DNA from: Propionicicella superfundia DSM 22317
Lineage (GTDB): Bacteria; Actinomycetota; Actinomycetes; Propionibacteriales; Propionibacteriaceae
NCBI RefSeq assembly: GCF_000423465.1
Contig: NZ_KE384021.1
Span: 551,164 to 615,163 of the forward strand
Direction: 5' to 3'
Length of the DNA stretch: 64,000 bases
The notes under the pieces were generated by a model. That model did not search any database. It was not told the DNA's origin and saw nothing but the letters and a program-made list of their open reading frames with translations. The position numbers and the translations under genes are program-made. Below, piece after piece: positions 20,161 through 29,244 of the stretch (positions are counted from its first letter, which is position 1; each line of letters opens with the position of its first letter).

Positions 20161-21393
20161 TCAGCCGGCCAGGGTCACGCGGACGACCTGGTCGTCGCCA
20201 CCGTTGTCGGTGAGCACATAGGCGGCGCCGTCGCGACCCTGGACGACGGTGCGCAACCGCCCGAAATCGCCGTCGAGCGCCGCTGGCCGGGCGGTGCCGG
20301 TGACGCGACCCGCGTCGTCCACCTCCAGCAGCAGCAGGTGAGACCCGACGAGGGTGGCGACGGCCAGCGTCCCGTCGAGCGCGCCCCACTGCGAGCCGGA
20401 CAGGAACGTCGCCCCGCTCGTCGCGACCGTGGGCGACCCCGACCGCCACACCGCCTCGACGGCGCCGGAGATCGTCGTGTCGGTCATCGGCACCGACTCG
20501 TCGTAGCTGCCGCCACCGACGGGATTCCACCCGTAATTGCCGCCGGCGCGCAGCAGGTTCACCTCGTCGTCGACGCTCGGGCCGTGCTCAGCGGCGAACA
20601 CCTGCCCGGTGCCGGGCCGCACGGCCAGTCCCTGGACGTTGCGGTGGCCCAGCGTGTACACCAGTCGCGTCTGTGCGGCCGCCGCGGTGAGGAACGGGTT
20701 GCCCGCGGCCGGCGCACCGCTCGTCGGGTCGACGCGCAGCACCTTGCCCGCCAGCGCGGCGAGGTCCTGCGGGTTGCCGCCCTGGGCGGCGTCACCCGCC
20801 GACACGAGCAGCGCACCGGCCGCGTCGAACGCGAGCCGACACCCGCCGTGCCGCCCCGAGGACAGGACCAGTCCCGACACCAGCGGATCGGCCACCCGGT
20901 CGGCCCGGCTGCCGTCGGCCGCAAGCGTCCACGCGATGACGCGGATGTCGTGCGCGGGCGCGTTGCCCTGACAGGTGTAGAAGCGCCGGTTGGATGCGAA
21001 CGCCGGGTCCAGTGCCAGTCCCATCAGGCCCGTCTCGCCCTGCGCGAACAGGTCGGCCAGATCGGCGACGACGGGGGTGACCACGCCGTCGGTGATCCGG
21101 ACGATCTCTCCGCTCCGTTCCGTCACGAGCAGCGACCCGTCAGGCAGCGGCGCGAGATCCCACGGGTGGTCGAGGCCGCGCACGACGACCTCGGCGCGCA
21201 GGGATGCCGCCGCCTCCTCCAGCGTCGCGGCCCCCGTCGTTCCGGCCGGGGCTGACGACGCGGCGCCGCCGCGGGTCGGGTCCGGTGTCGTGGGCGGCGG
21301 GGCCGTGCAGCCGACGAGCAGCGCGGCGACGGCCGTGGCGGACACGACGAGCGGCAGCGACGGCCGGGTCGGGCGGCGGTGGCGGGACGTCAT
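20161..21393 (-). CDS. PQQ-dependent glucose/sorbosone dehydrogenase-like lipoprotein
   Basis: This 410-residue protein has a lipoprotein signal peptide: a positively charged start, a hydrophobic stretch and lipobox LLVGC with the modified Cys at residue 29. The body is a six-bladed beta-propeller of the glucose/sorbosone dehydrogenase (GSDH) family. Typical blocks are LDHPWDLAPLPDGSLLVTER, GLMGLALDPAF, GHRNVQGLA and FAAEHGPSVDDEVNLLRAGGNYGWN. Family members oxidise aldose sugars with bound PQQ outside the membrane; many homologues have no proven substrate. The gene stands alone, on the same strand as the M13 peptidase 25 bp upstream. Confidence 0.87.
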   Translation of the reverse strand: MTSRHRRPTRPSLPLVVSATAVAALLVGCTAPPPTTPDPTRGGAASSAPAGTTGAATLEEAAASLRAEVVVRGLDHPWDLAPLPDGSLLVTERSGEIVRITDGVVTPVVADLADLFAQGETGLMGLALDPAFASNRRFYTCQGNAPAHDIRVIAWTLAADGSRADRVADPLVSGLVLSSGRHGGCRLAFDAAGALLVSAGDAAQGGNPQDLAALAGKVLRVDPTSGAPAAGNPFLTAAAAQTRLVYTLGHRNVQGLAVRPGTGQVFAAEHGPSVDDEVNLLRAGGNYGWNPVGGGSYDESVPMTDTTISGAVEAVWRSGSPTVATSGATFLSGSQWGALDGTLAVATLVGSHLLLLEVDDAGRVTGTARPAALDGDFGRLRTVVQGRDGAAYVLTDNGGDDQVVRVTLAG

Positions 21394-21418
21394 GCCCCAT
21401 CATCGCCGCTCGCCGCGA

Positions 21419-23359
21419 TCAGGACCAGATGCGTACCCGCTCGGCGGGATCGAGCCACAGCCCGTCGCCGGGCGCGACCCCGAACGTCTCGGCGAAGGCA
21501 GGGACGTTCTTCACGATCTGGTTGCAGCGGAACTCGTTGGGGGAGTGGGGATCGGTCGCGATGCGCTGCCGGGCGGCCTCGGGCCGGATCTTCGCCTGCC
21601 AGATGCGGGCGAAGTTGAAGAAGAAGCGCTCCGCCCCTGTGTGGCCGGACACCGGCACCGGCTCGGTGTCGCCGCAGGCGATCCGCCATGCCAGGTATGC
21701 GATCGACACCCCGCCGAGGTCTCCGATGTTCTCCCCGATCGTCAGCGCACCGTTGACATGGACGTCGAGCCCCTCCGGGACGAGCGCGTCGTACTGCGCG
21801 ATGAGAGCCTTCGTGCGCTCCTCGAACGCGGTCCGGTCAGCCGCGGTCCACCAGTTGCGCAGGCGTCCCTCGCCATCGCACTGCGAACCCTGGTCGTCGA
21901 ACCCGTGCCCGATCTCATGACCGATGACCGAGCCGATGCCGCCGTAGTTGACGGCGTCGTCGGCCGCCGCGTCGAAGAAGGGCGGCTGCAGGATCGCCGC
22001 CGGGAACACGATCTGGTTGCGCAAGGGGTGGTAGTACGCGTTGACGGTCTGCGGCGTCATCAGCCACTCGTCGCGATCGATCGGACGACCGAGCTTGGCC
22101 ATCTGGTAGTCGTGGTCGAACTCGTTGGAGCGCAGGACGTTGCCGACGAGATCCTGTGGGTCGATCCTCAAGCCGCCGTAGTCGCGCCACCTCTTGGGAT
22201 ACCCCACCTGGGGGTCGAACGCCGCGAGCTTCGCCAGCGCCTCCGAGCGCGTCTCGGCCGTCATCCACTCCAGGGTCTCGATCGACCGCCGGTACGCCTC
22301 GACCAGGTTCGCGACGAGTCGGTCCATCCGCTGCTTCGCCAGCGGCGAGAAGTGCCGTTCCACGTACACGCGGCCGACCGACTCGCCGAGCGCGCCCTCC
22401 ACGAGCGACACGCCTCGCTTCCACCGGTCGCGCTGCTGTTCGATGCCCTGGAGGACCCGGCCCCGGAAGTCGAAGCTCTCCTCCGCCAGCGCCGCGAACG
22501 CATACGGGGCCAGCGCGACCGCGACCTGCCACGCGGCCCACTCGCGCCAGGTCGCCAGCGGCGTGTCGGCGAGGATCGTGCCCAGGCCCTCGACGAAGGA
22601 CGGCTGCTCGACGACCAGGTGCTCGGCGGCCGGCCCGACGCCCGCGGCGTCCCAGAACAGCGGCCAGGCGAAGCCGGGCGCGAGCCCCTCCACCTGCTCC
22701 CGACTCATCAGGTTGTAGGTCTGCTGCCAGTCGCGGCACCGGACGATGTCCCAGTGATCGGCCGCGATCCTCGTCTCCAGGGCGAACACCCGTGCGGCCG
22801 CGCCTGCCGGGTCGGGCACGCCCACGAGGGCCAGCATCCGCTCGATGTGCGGCACGTACTTGGCGCGCACCTCGGCGTGGGCGTCCTCGCGGTAGTACGC
22901 CTCGTCAGGCAGCCCGATGCCACCCTGGAACACGAACAGCACCGTGCGGCCCGGGTCGCCCGGGTCGGCTTCGACCCCGAGGTGGATCGCGCCGCCGACA
23001 CCGCGGCGGACGGCGCGTCCGAGCCACCTGGCCAGGTCGTCGGCGTCGCTCAGCCCGAGCGCCTCGTCCACCTCGGGCCGCAACGGTGCGAGACCGACCC
23101 GCTCGATCCGGTCGGCATCCATGAAGGACGCGTACAGGTCGCCGATCTGCCCGCCCGCGGCGGGAGCGTCGGCGGTCCCGACGATGATGTCGCGGACAGC
23201 CTCCTCCGCGGCGTCGCGCAGGTGGACGAAGGCGCCCGCCATCGGTTTGTCGGCGGGGATCTCGGCGGTCTGCAGCCAGCGGCCGTTGACGTGCCGGAAG
23301 AGGTCGTCCTGCGGGCGCACGGAGGGGTCGAACTGGGCGAGGTCGAAAACGTCGGTCAC
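21419..23359 (-). CDS. M13 family zinc metallopeptidase
   Basis: This 646-residue neprilysin/PepO-like endopeptidase has zinc-binding HEIGH in SVIGHEIGHGFDDQGSQ near residue 480, the third zinc ligand Glu in the ENIGDLGG motif about 60 residues later, and NAYYHPLRNQIVFPAAIL as substrate-binding block. No signal peptide or membrane anchor is visible, so it is probably cytoplasmic like bacterial PepO, cleaving oligopeptides. A GAAGGACG Shine-Dalgarno lies upstream of the ATG. The length is typical of bacterial M13 enzymes. Confidence 0.92.
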   Translation of the reverse strand: MTDVFDLAQFDPSVRPQDDLFRHVNGRWLQTAEIPADKPMAGAFVHLRDAAEEAVRDIIVGTADAPAAGGQIGDLYASFMDADRIERVGLAPLRPEVDEALGLSDADDLARWLGRAVRRGVGGAIHLGVEADPGDPGRTVLFVFQGGIGLPDEAYYREDAHAEVRAKYVPHIERMLALVGVPDPAGAAARVFALETRIAADHWDIVRCRDWQQTYNLMSREQVEGLAPGFAWPLFWDAAGVGPAAEHLVVEQPSFVEGLGTILADTPLATWREWAAWQVAVALAPYAFAALAEESFDFRGRVLQGIEQQRDRWKRGVSLVEGALGESVGRVYVERHFSPLAKQRMDRLVANLVEAYRRSIETLEWMTAETRSEALAKLAAFDPQVGYPKRWRDYGGLRIDPQDLVGNVLRSNEFDHDYQMAKLGRPIDRDEWLMTPQTVNAYYHPLRNQIVFPAAILQPPFFDAAADDAVNYGGIGSVIGHEIGHGFDDQGSQCDGEGRLRNWWTAADRTAFEERTKALIAQYDALVPEGLDVHVNGALTIGENIGDLGGVSIAYLAWRIACGDTEPVPVSGHTGAERFFFNFARIWQAKIRPEAARQRIATDPHSPNEFRCNQIVKNVPAFAETFGVAPGDGLWLDPAERVRIWS

Positions 23360-23420
23360 GGTCGTCCTTCTCTGGGTCGCGGTCGGGCGGAGCGCAACGG
23401 CTCCGGGTCGGCGTCAGGGG

Positions 23421-24794
23421 TCAACGTTCCCACGTCGCCTCGAGTTCTTCGGCCGTCGTCCGCGACATGTCGACCCGCAGGGTGACGGGTCCTTCGAACC
23501 CGACCGAGTTCCGGTTGCTCGTGCCGTTGGCGTAGTCGACGCTGACGTACAGCTTCAGGTCGATGACGACCTCGGCGAACTCGCGCTCGGTGGACAGCCG
23601 CGGCGCCACCACGGCCCAGGGGTCGCCGTCCAGCGTCCACCGCACGCTGCCCGGGACGACGGGATTGCTGGTACGGGTGGCGAAGGGGCACCCGGCGGGA
23701 GCGAGCTCGGTGCTGTCGGCGCAGGCGTTCAGCGATGCGCGCCCGGTGGCGACGAACGCGTCCTGGCCCTGCTTCGTCAGCGCGACGGTGAGCAGGCTCA
23801 CCTCGGTGCCGGCGTCGAGCGTGAGCACCTGCAGCTCATTGGCCTGGTACTCCAGGAACGGCAGTCCCGTCGTCAGCAGGTAGCTGCCGGGGAACACCTC
23901 CATGCTGCCCGCGGTGAACTCCTCGCCGTTGACGAGAATCGGGATCTTGGCGCTGCGCTTGGCCGTCACGGGGACGGTCACCGTCGATCGCTCCAGCAGA
24001 TAGCCGCCGTCGTCCTGCTTGCGCACCTGCACCGATGTGGCGACCGGAGTACCCCCCAGGCGATACGTCACGGGGACCTCGGTCGAGGTCGCGGGCACGT
24101 CGCTCACGTTCACGTCGGTGAGCGGCAGGCGTTGCAGGGACTGCCGCAAGGACTGAGAGGTCAGCGCGGCCGTCGCGCCCGTCCCGGTCGGGCCGAAGGT
24201 CAGCGCCTTCTCCGAGTCCCCGGCGCCGAGTGCGGCGAAGTACTGCCGGACGAGGTCGGCCGGATCCGAGATGCGCGCACCGTCGGCCGTGGCGTTGGTC
24301 TCCGAGACGAGGATGGACGGGTCGGGATCCCGGTCGACGCCGAACGTCTGGTACAGCACGATCCCGAGCACCACGACCGCCACCGAGACCAGGATGGCGG
24401 GGACGGGACGGATGCGCCGACGCGGGCGCCCCGCGTCGCGCTCGGCCGGCGGGTCGAAGGTCGGCGTCCGCGCACCGCCGCCCGTCGACCCGGGCGTCTC
24501 CCGCGCCCGCGCGGCCAGCAACGTGGCAGAGGGATCGAACTGCGAGGGACGGCGCGGCGTGGCCTGGGACGCGGGCCCTTCCGACGGGGCGAACGGGCTG
24601 GCCGGTTCCACCACGCGGCGACCCCGCTGCGACTCACCGGCGGGGGGCGCGGCGTAGGGATAGCTGCGCGTCGGCCCGTCGGCCGGGCCCCCCGGGGCGC
24701 TCGGCGGCCGCCAGGCCGCGTCATCCGTCCCCGGCACGCCGGGCCGGCTCCCGTCAGGCCGGGGGACGCGCCCCGGACCGTCCTGCCCGGGCAT
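23421..24794 (-). CDS. Single-pass membrane protein of unknown function, Pro-rich N-terminus
   Basis: This is a 457-residue protein I do not recognise. Residues 1-125 are disordered, Pro/Gly/Arg-rich and presumably cytoplasmic. A positively charged patch (RPRRRIRPVP) precedes one transmembrane helix (about 131-151). The remaining roughly 300 residues would be outside the membrane and look like beta-rich repeats (FPGSYLLTTGLPFLEYQANEL region), loosely reminiscent of TcaA-type extracellular domains. The ATG shares one base with the korB stop (TAATG), so it is the distal gene of the korAB transcript. The functional link to 2-oxoacid oxidation is unproven. Confidence 0.7.
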   Translation of the reverse strand: MPGQDGPGRVPRPDGSRPGVPGTDDAAWRPPSAPGGPADGPTRSYPYAAPPAGESQRGRRVVEPASPFAPSEGPASQATPRRPSQFDPSATLLAARARETPGSTGGGARTPTFDPPAERDAGRPRRRIRPVPAILVSVAVVVLGIVLYQTFGVDRDPDPSILVSETNATADGARISDPADLVRQYFAALGAGDSEKALTFGPTGTGATAALTSQSLRQSLQRLPLTDVNVSDVPATSTEVPVTYRLGGTPVATSVQVRKQDDGGYLLERSTVTVPVTAKRSAKIPILVNGEEFTAGSMEVFPGSYLLTTGLPFLEYQANELQVLTLDAGTEVSLLTVALTKQGQDAFVATGRASLNACADSTELAPAGCPFATRTSNPVVPGSVRWTLDGDPWAVVAPRLSTEREFAEVVIDLKLYVSVDYANGTSNRNSVGFEGPVTLRVDMSRTTAEELEATWER

Positions 24795-25822
24795 TACACG
24801 GTCCAGGTGTCATGTCCGGCGAGCACCGCCTGCAGGCCCCGTGAGCCTTCCCGCGCGCCCGCGATCTGATCGCGAACGAGGTCGTCGTACGCGGGCCGGG
24901 ACACGTCACGGAAGACGCCGAACGGTGCCTGCGTGAGCCCGGCCGAGTCGGTGAGCCGGGAGAGCGCGAAGGCACGGGTCGGGTCGTCGATGCTGCTGTC
25001 GTGGACGAGGACGGCGTCGAGCCCGGCCTCGGAGACCTCGGCGATCTCCAGCCCGCGGCGTCCCTGCACGATTCCGTACCGGCCGTCGGCGAAGGTGATC
25101 GGCTGCCCGTCGGTGAGCCAGATCGCCGACTCCGAGGCCCCCTTGAACCCGTCGAACGGCCCGTCGTTGAAGATCGGGCAGTTCTGGTAGATCTCGACGA
25201 GCGCCGCGCCGCGGTGGGCTGCGGCGGCGCGCAGGACGCCCGTGAGGTGGGCGCGGTTCGAGTCCAGGCTGCGGGCCACGAACGTCGCCTCGGCGCCGAG
25301 CGCGAGCGAGACCGGATTCAGCGGGGCGTCGACCGATCCGAACGGGGTCGACTTCGTGACCAGGCCCGGCTGCGACGTGGGAGAGTACTGCCCCTTCGTG
25401 AGCCCGTAGATGCGGTTGTTGAACAGCAGGACGGTGATGTTGACGTTGCGCCGCAGGGCATGGACGAGGTGGTTCCCGCCGATGGACAGGGCGTCTCCGT
25501 CGCCGGTCACCACCCACACCGAAAGGTCGGGCCGCGCCGTCGCGAGGCCGGTGGCGATCGCCGGAGCGCGGCCGTGGATCGAGTGCATCCCGTAGCTGTC
25601 GACGTAGTACGGGAATCGCGACGAGCAGCCGATGCCGGAGATCACGGCGAGGTTCTCGCGGGCGATGCCGAGTTCGGGAAGGAGTCCCTGGAACGCGGCC
25701 AGCACGGCGTAGTCGCCGCACCCGGGACACCACCGGACGTCCTGGTCGCTGGTGAAGTCCTTGCGGGTCAGCGGGGTGAGGGGGAGGGGGACGTGCATCA
25801 GCCCCTCGGGACGGCTGCTCAT
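24794..25822 (-). CDS. korB: 2-oxoacid:ferredoxin oxidoreductase subunit beta
   Basis: This 342-residue TPP-binding beta subunit has VRWCPGCGDYAVLAAF near residue 30 (Fe-S/TPP Cys-rich motif), IGCSSRFPYYVDSYGMHSIHGR, and the TPP diphosphate motif GDGDALSIGGNHLVHALRRN followed by NNRIYGLTKGQ. With KorA it oxidatively decarboxylates a 2-oxoacid, most likely 2-oxoglutarate as in mycobacterial KorAB, reducing ferredoxin and forming an acyl-CoA. The start at 25822 overlaps the korA stop. A second ATG eight codons later is an alternative. Confidence 0.93.
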   Translation of the reverse strand: MSSRPEGLMHVPLPLTPLTRKDFTSDQDVRWCPGCGDYAVLAAFQGLLPELGIARENLAVISGIGCSSRFPYYVDSYGMHSIHGRAPAIATGLATARPDLSVWVVTGDGDALSIGGNHLVHALRRNVNITVLLFNNRIYGLTKGQYSPTSQPGLVTKSTPFGSVDAPLNPVSLALGAEATFVARSLDSNRAHLTGVLRAAAAHRGAALVEIYQNCPIFNDGPFDGFKGASESAIWLTDGQPITFADGRYGIVQGRRGLEIAEVSEAGLDAVLVHDSSIDDPTRAFALSRLTDSAGLTQAPFGVFRDVSRPAYDDLVRDQIAGAREGSRGLQAVLAGHDTWTV

Positions 25823-27699
25823 TTCGCCTCCTCGTCGATGATGCGGATCAGGTCGGCGGCCAGTTCGGTCAGGGAGATCGGCAATCCCCGCACCCGACTG
25901 TACGGCTCGGCCGGGACCAGATACCTGGCCCGCAGAATCGTGGTCAACTGGCCGCGGTTCATCTCGGGCACGATGATCCGGCGGTACTGCGACAGGATCG
26001 TGCCCAGGTTCGCCGGCAACGGGTTGAGATGGCGCAGATGCAGCCGCGCGACGCGGCGTCCGGTGAGCCGGACCCGGCGGACGGCGGCCGCGATCGGCCC
26101 CGACGTCGACCCCCACCCGACGACGAGCACGTCGGCCCGGCCCGTCGCCTCCTCGTCGGCGCGGGGGTCGTCGACCGGGTCGTCCACCTGCAGGTCGGGA
26201 ATGTCGCGGACGATGCCCGCGATCTTCTCCTCGCGGAGGATCACCATGCGCTCGTGGTTGGCCGGGTCGTAGCTGATGTTTCCGGTCAGGTCGGCCTTCT
26301 CCAGGCCCCCGACGCGGTGCTCCAGCCCGGGCGTGCCCGGCAGGGCCCATGCGCGCGCGCCGACGTCGTCCCGCTTGTACGGCAGGAACGTCCCGTCGGG
26401 ACCGTTGGGCTCGGTCGCGAACCCGGGGTCGATGCGCGGCAGGTCTGCCAGATCGGGGACCCGCCACGGCTCCGACCCGTTGGCGAGGTACCCGTCGGAC
26501 AGGATCATCACCGGCGTGCGGTAGCGCAGGGCGATCCGGCACGCCTCCACGGCGATGTCGAAGCAGTCCCCCGGGGACTCCGGTGCGAGCACCGGCACCG
26601 GCGCCTCGCCGTTGCGGCCGTACAGGGCCTGCAGGAGATCGGCCTGCTCGGTCTTCGTCGGCATCCCGGTGCTGGGCCCGGCGCGCTGCACGTTGACCAC
26701 GACCAGCGGGAGTTCGAGCATCACGCCGAGCCCGATCGTCTCCAGTTTCAACTCGATGCCCGGGCCCGAGCTGACGGTGACGCCGAGCGCGCCGCCGAAG
26801 CTGGCGCCGAGCGCCGCGCCCGCGGCCGCGATCTCGTCCTCGGCCTGGAACGTCGTGACCCCCAGCGCCTTGTGGCGGGACAGTTCGTGGAGGACGTCGG
26901 ATGCCGGGGTGATCGGGTACGCGCCGAGGAAGAGCGGCAGCCCTGCCAACTCGGCGCCGGCCATCAGTCCGTAGGCGAGCGCCTGGTTGCCGTGGATCTG
27001 CCGGTACGTTCCGGGAAGCTGGGCGGCCGGAGCGACGGTGTAGCGGACGGCGAACAACTCGCTCGTCTCGCCGAACGCGTACCCGGAGCGCAGCGCGGCC
27101 TTGTTCGCGTCCCGCACCGCCGTCGAGCCGCCGAACTTGCGGTCGAGGAACGCCAGCGTCGGCTCGATGGGACGGTTGTACAGCCAGGTCAGCATGCCGA
27201 GCGCGAACATGTTCTTCGCGCGGGTGGCGTCGGCGCGCCCGACGCCCATGCCCTTGACCGCCTCGGCCGTCATCGCGGTGAGGTTGGCCGTGTGCACCTG
27301 GTAGGAGTCGAGCGAGCCGTCGGTGAGCGGGTCGGACTCGTAGCCGACCTTCTTCAGGTTGCGCGGCGTGAAGTCGGCCGTGTCGGCGATGACGATGCCG
27401 CCCTTGGGCAGATCGCCGATGTTGGCCTTCAGCGCGGCCGGGTTCATCGCGACGAGCACGTCGGGGGCGTCGCCCGGCGTGCGGATGTCGAAGCTCGCGA
27501 AGTGCAACTGGAAGCTGGACACGCCCGACAGCGTCCCTGCCGGCGCGCGGATCTCGGCGGGGAAGTTCGGCAGGGTCGAGAAGTCGTTGCCGTAGCGGGC
27601 CGCATCGGCGGTGAAGCGGTTTCCCGTCAACTGCATCCCGTCGCCGGAGTCCCCGGCGAACCGGATCACGACGCGGTCAAGGACGTGTTCGCTGCTCAA
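25819..27699 (-). CDS. korA: 2-oxoacid:ferredoxin oxidoreductase subunit alpha (gamma-alpha fusion)
   Basis: This 626-residue protein has an N-terminal gamma domain (VIRFAGDSGDGMQLTGNRF) and an alpha pyrimidine-binding domain (GNQALAYGLMAGAELAGLPLF, then YPITPASDVLHELS and QAEDEIAAAGAALGASFGG). No ATG fits; I chose TTG at 27699 because it follows GGAAGAAGAG at good spacing and places the conserved domain at residue 10. The frame continues open far upstream, but only as antisense to the mannosyltransferase gene. It forms the oxygen-tolerant KorAB type known in actinobacteria and may run in a TCA-cycle variant. It is divergent from the mptB-like genes. Confidence 0.92.
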   Translation of the reverse strand: MSSEHVLDRVVIRFAGDSGDGMQLTGNRFTADAARYGNDFSTLPNFPAEIRAPAGTLSGVSSFQLHFASFDIRTPGDAPDVLVAMNPAALKANIGDLPKGGIVIADTADFTPRNLKKVGYESDPLTDGSLDSYQVHTANLTAMTAEAVKGMGVGRADATRAKNMFALGMLTWLYNRPIEPTLAFLDRKFGGSTAVRDANKAALRSGYAFGETSELFAVRYTVAPAAQLPGTYRQIHGNQALAYGLMAGAELAGLPLFLGAYPITPASDVLHELSRHKALGVTTFQAEDEIAAAGAALGASFGGALGVTVSSGPGIELKLETIGLGVMLELPLVVVNVQRAGPSTGMPTKTEQADLLQALYGRNGEAPVPVLAPESPGDCFDIAVEACRIALRYRTPVMILSDGYLANGSEPWRVPDLADLPRIDPGFATEPNGPDGTFLPYKRDDVGARAWALPGTPGLEHRVGGLEKADLTGNISYDPANHERMVILREEKIAGIVRDIPDLQVDDPVDDPRADEEATGRADVLVVGWGSTSGPIAAAVRRVRLTGRRVARLHLRHLNPLPANLGTILSQYRRIIVPEMNRGQLTTILRARYLVPAEPYSRVRGLPISLTELAADLIRIIDEEAK

Positions 27700-27909
27700 C
27701 TGCTCTTCTTCCCGGAGTGTGTGGGTGCGGCGTGGGCGCCGACGCGGCGCGTGCCCGACCGAGGCAAGTGTACGCGTCCGGCACCGGGAGATCCTGTCGC
27801 TCGCGCCTGCCCTCGACGCCAGATCCTGTGGCGTCGGCGGCCTTGGGCGCGCGCATGACCGTCGGCTGCGCCGCAGGGCACCCTGGGAGGAACATCTTCG
27901 CCGGATAGC

Positions 27910-29244
27910 ATGACCCAGGTGTGGGTGGGCCTCGTGGGAACTGTGCTGGTGGCGTGGGCTGCCTGCGGCACCTACTGGTCCTACGACCCGTCGGGGTGGG
28001 CGCAGCCCGTGGTCGCGGCCCTGGGCGACGCCGTGCCGCACGAGGTCTCCCGCGTCCTCATGGTCGTGGGGTTCGCCCTGCTGTGCTGGGCGTGGTGGAC
28101 GCTGCGCCCGCGCGACGGTGTCCCGCAGCGCCACGGCGCATGGACGGTCCTGGCCGTGTGGGCGGCCCCGTTGCTGCTCGTCCCGCCCGTGCTGACGGCC
28201 GATCCGTTCGCCTACGCCGACTCGGGGTGGCTCTTCCTCCACGGGCAGAACCCCTATGCCGTGGGGTACGGGGCGATCGGCGGACCGTTCGCGGCGTCCG
28301 TCGACCCGCTGTGGCGCGGGGTCGGCGTGGCATACCCGCCGCTGCAGTTCCTGCTCAACGCGGCGATCGTGGGGCTGACCGGCGCCCATCCGTACTGGTC
28401 GGTGGTGGCGCTTCGCCTGCCCGCGCTCGCCGGTGTCGCTCTGCTGGCGGCGTGCCTCCCGCGGTGCGCGAGGCTGCTGGGGCTGCCTCCCGCCGCCGCG
28501 ACCTGGCTGGGCGTGCTCAACCCGCTGGTGGTCGTCCACTTCCTCGGCGGGGCGCACAACGACGCGGTCATGGTCGGTGTCTCCGTGCTCGCGGTGTGGG
28601 TGACGCTGCGGGCGCGGGGGACACGGCATGCCGCCTGGTGGCATCTTCTCGTCGCGCCCGCGATCGTCGGTGTCGCGATGGCCCTCAAGCAGCAGGCCGG
28701 GCTGACGGTGATCGCGGTCGCCGGCCTGCCGGTGGCCGGGGCGCTGACGGCCGCCACGGCCGGTCGCCGGGTCTGGCTGTGGGCGTGGCGGCTGACGGTC
28801 GTGACCGCCGTCGCGGTGGGTGTCTTCGTCGTCGTCTCGGTGGTCACCGGGCTCGGGTTCGGGTGGGTCGAATGGATGGATCAGATGGGCCGGACCGGGT
28901 CAGCGGCACCGTTCAACCTGCTGGGCCAGCTCGTCAGCATCGTCGCGCCGGACATCGGGATCTACCGGATCCTCGGCGTCGTGTCGACGGTGTGCATGCT
29001 GGGTGTTCTGGTGCTCTTCTTCGTGCGCTTCGTCGACGCACCGCTGCGATGGCTGGGCTGGGGCGCGTTGTGGTTCACGATCCTCGGCTCGGCGCTGCAT
29101 CCTTGGTATGTGGTGTGGCCCCTGGCGCTGCTGGCTCTGACGCCGCTGCGGATCCGTTCGCGGATGGCGCTGGTCGTGTTCGTCGTCGCCTTCGGTCTGT
29201 GGAACGCCCTGCAGACCGTCCTCTTCGCATCGGCCCCGCTGTGA
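27910..29244 (+). CDS. MptB-like polyprenyl-phosphomannose mannosyltransferase (copy 1)
   Basis: This 444-residue integral membrane protein has about 12 hydrophobic segments, typical of GT-C glycosyltransferases. ADPFAYADSGWLFLHGQNPY (about residues 97-116) contains the acidic motif of the first periplasmic loop, and LGGAHNDAVMVG (about residue 212) is the MptA/MptB-family signature. These enzymes add alpha-1,6-mannose from polyprenyl phosphomannose to lipoglycan or lipomannan cores outside the membrane. A TAGCAT -10-like box overlaps the ATG, so a leaderless start at the in-frame GTG 27919 is equally possible. It is followed by a paralogue in GTGA overlap. Confidence 0.82.
   Translation: MTQVWVGLVGTVLVAWAACGTYWSYDPSGWAQPVVAALGDAVPHEVSRVLMVVGFALLCWAWWTLRPRDGVPQRHGAWTVLAVWAAPLLLVPPVLTADPFAYADSGWLFLHGQNPYAVGYGAIGGPFAASVDPLWRGVGVAYPPLQFLLNAAIVGLTGAHPYWSVVALRLPALAGVALLAACLPRCARLLGLPPAAATWLGVLNPLVVVHFLGGAHNDAVMVGVSVLAVWVTLRARGTRHAAWWHLLVAPAIVGVAMALKQQAGLTVIAVAGLPVAGALTAATAGRRVWLWAWRLTVVTAVAVGVFVVVSVVTGLGFGWVEWMDQMGRTGSAAPFNLLGQLVSIVAPDIGIYRILGVVSTVCMLGVLVLFFVRFVDAPLRWLGWGALWFTILGSALHPWYVVWPLALLALTPLRIRSRMALVVFVVAFGLWNALQTVLFASAPL

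Noticed and set aside
19941..20530. Frame on the minus strand across repeat copy 2
   Set aside because: It is a frame-shifted shadow of the sugar dehydrogenase gene plus repeat; not protein-like.
24200..24844. Overlapping frames on both strands in the Pro-rich part of the membrane protein gene
   Set aside because: They are GC-driven shadows; only the 23421-24794 frame has a transmembrane helix and a coupled start.
27700..28644. In-frame upstream extension of korA by about 315 codons
   Set aside because: It overlaps the divergent mannosyltransferase and has no protein-like composition; the TTG with Shine-Dalgarno at 27699 places the conserved domain at the start.
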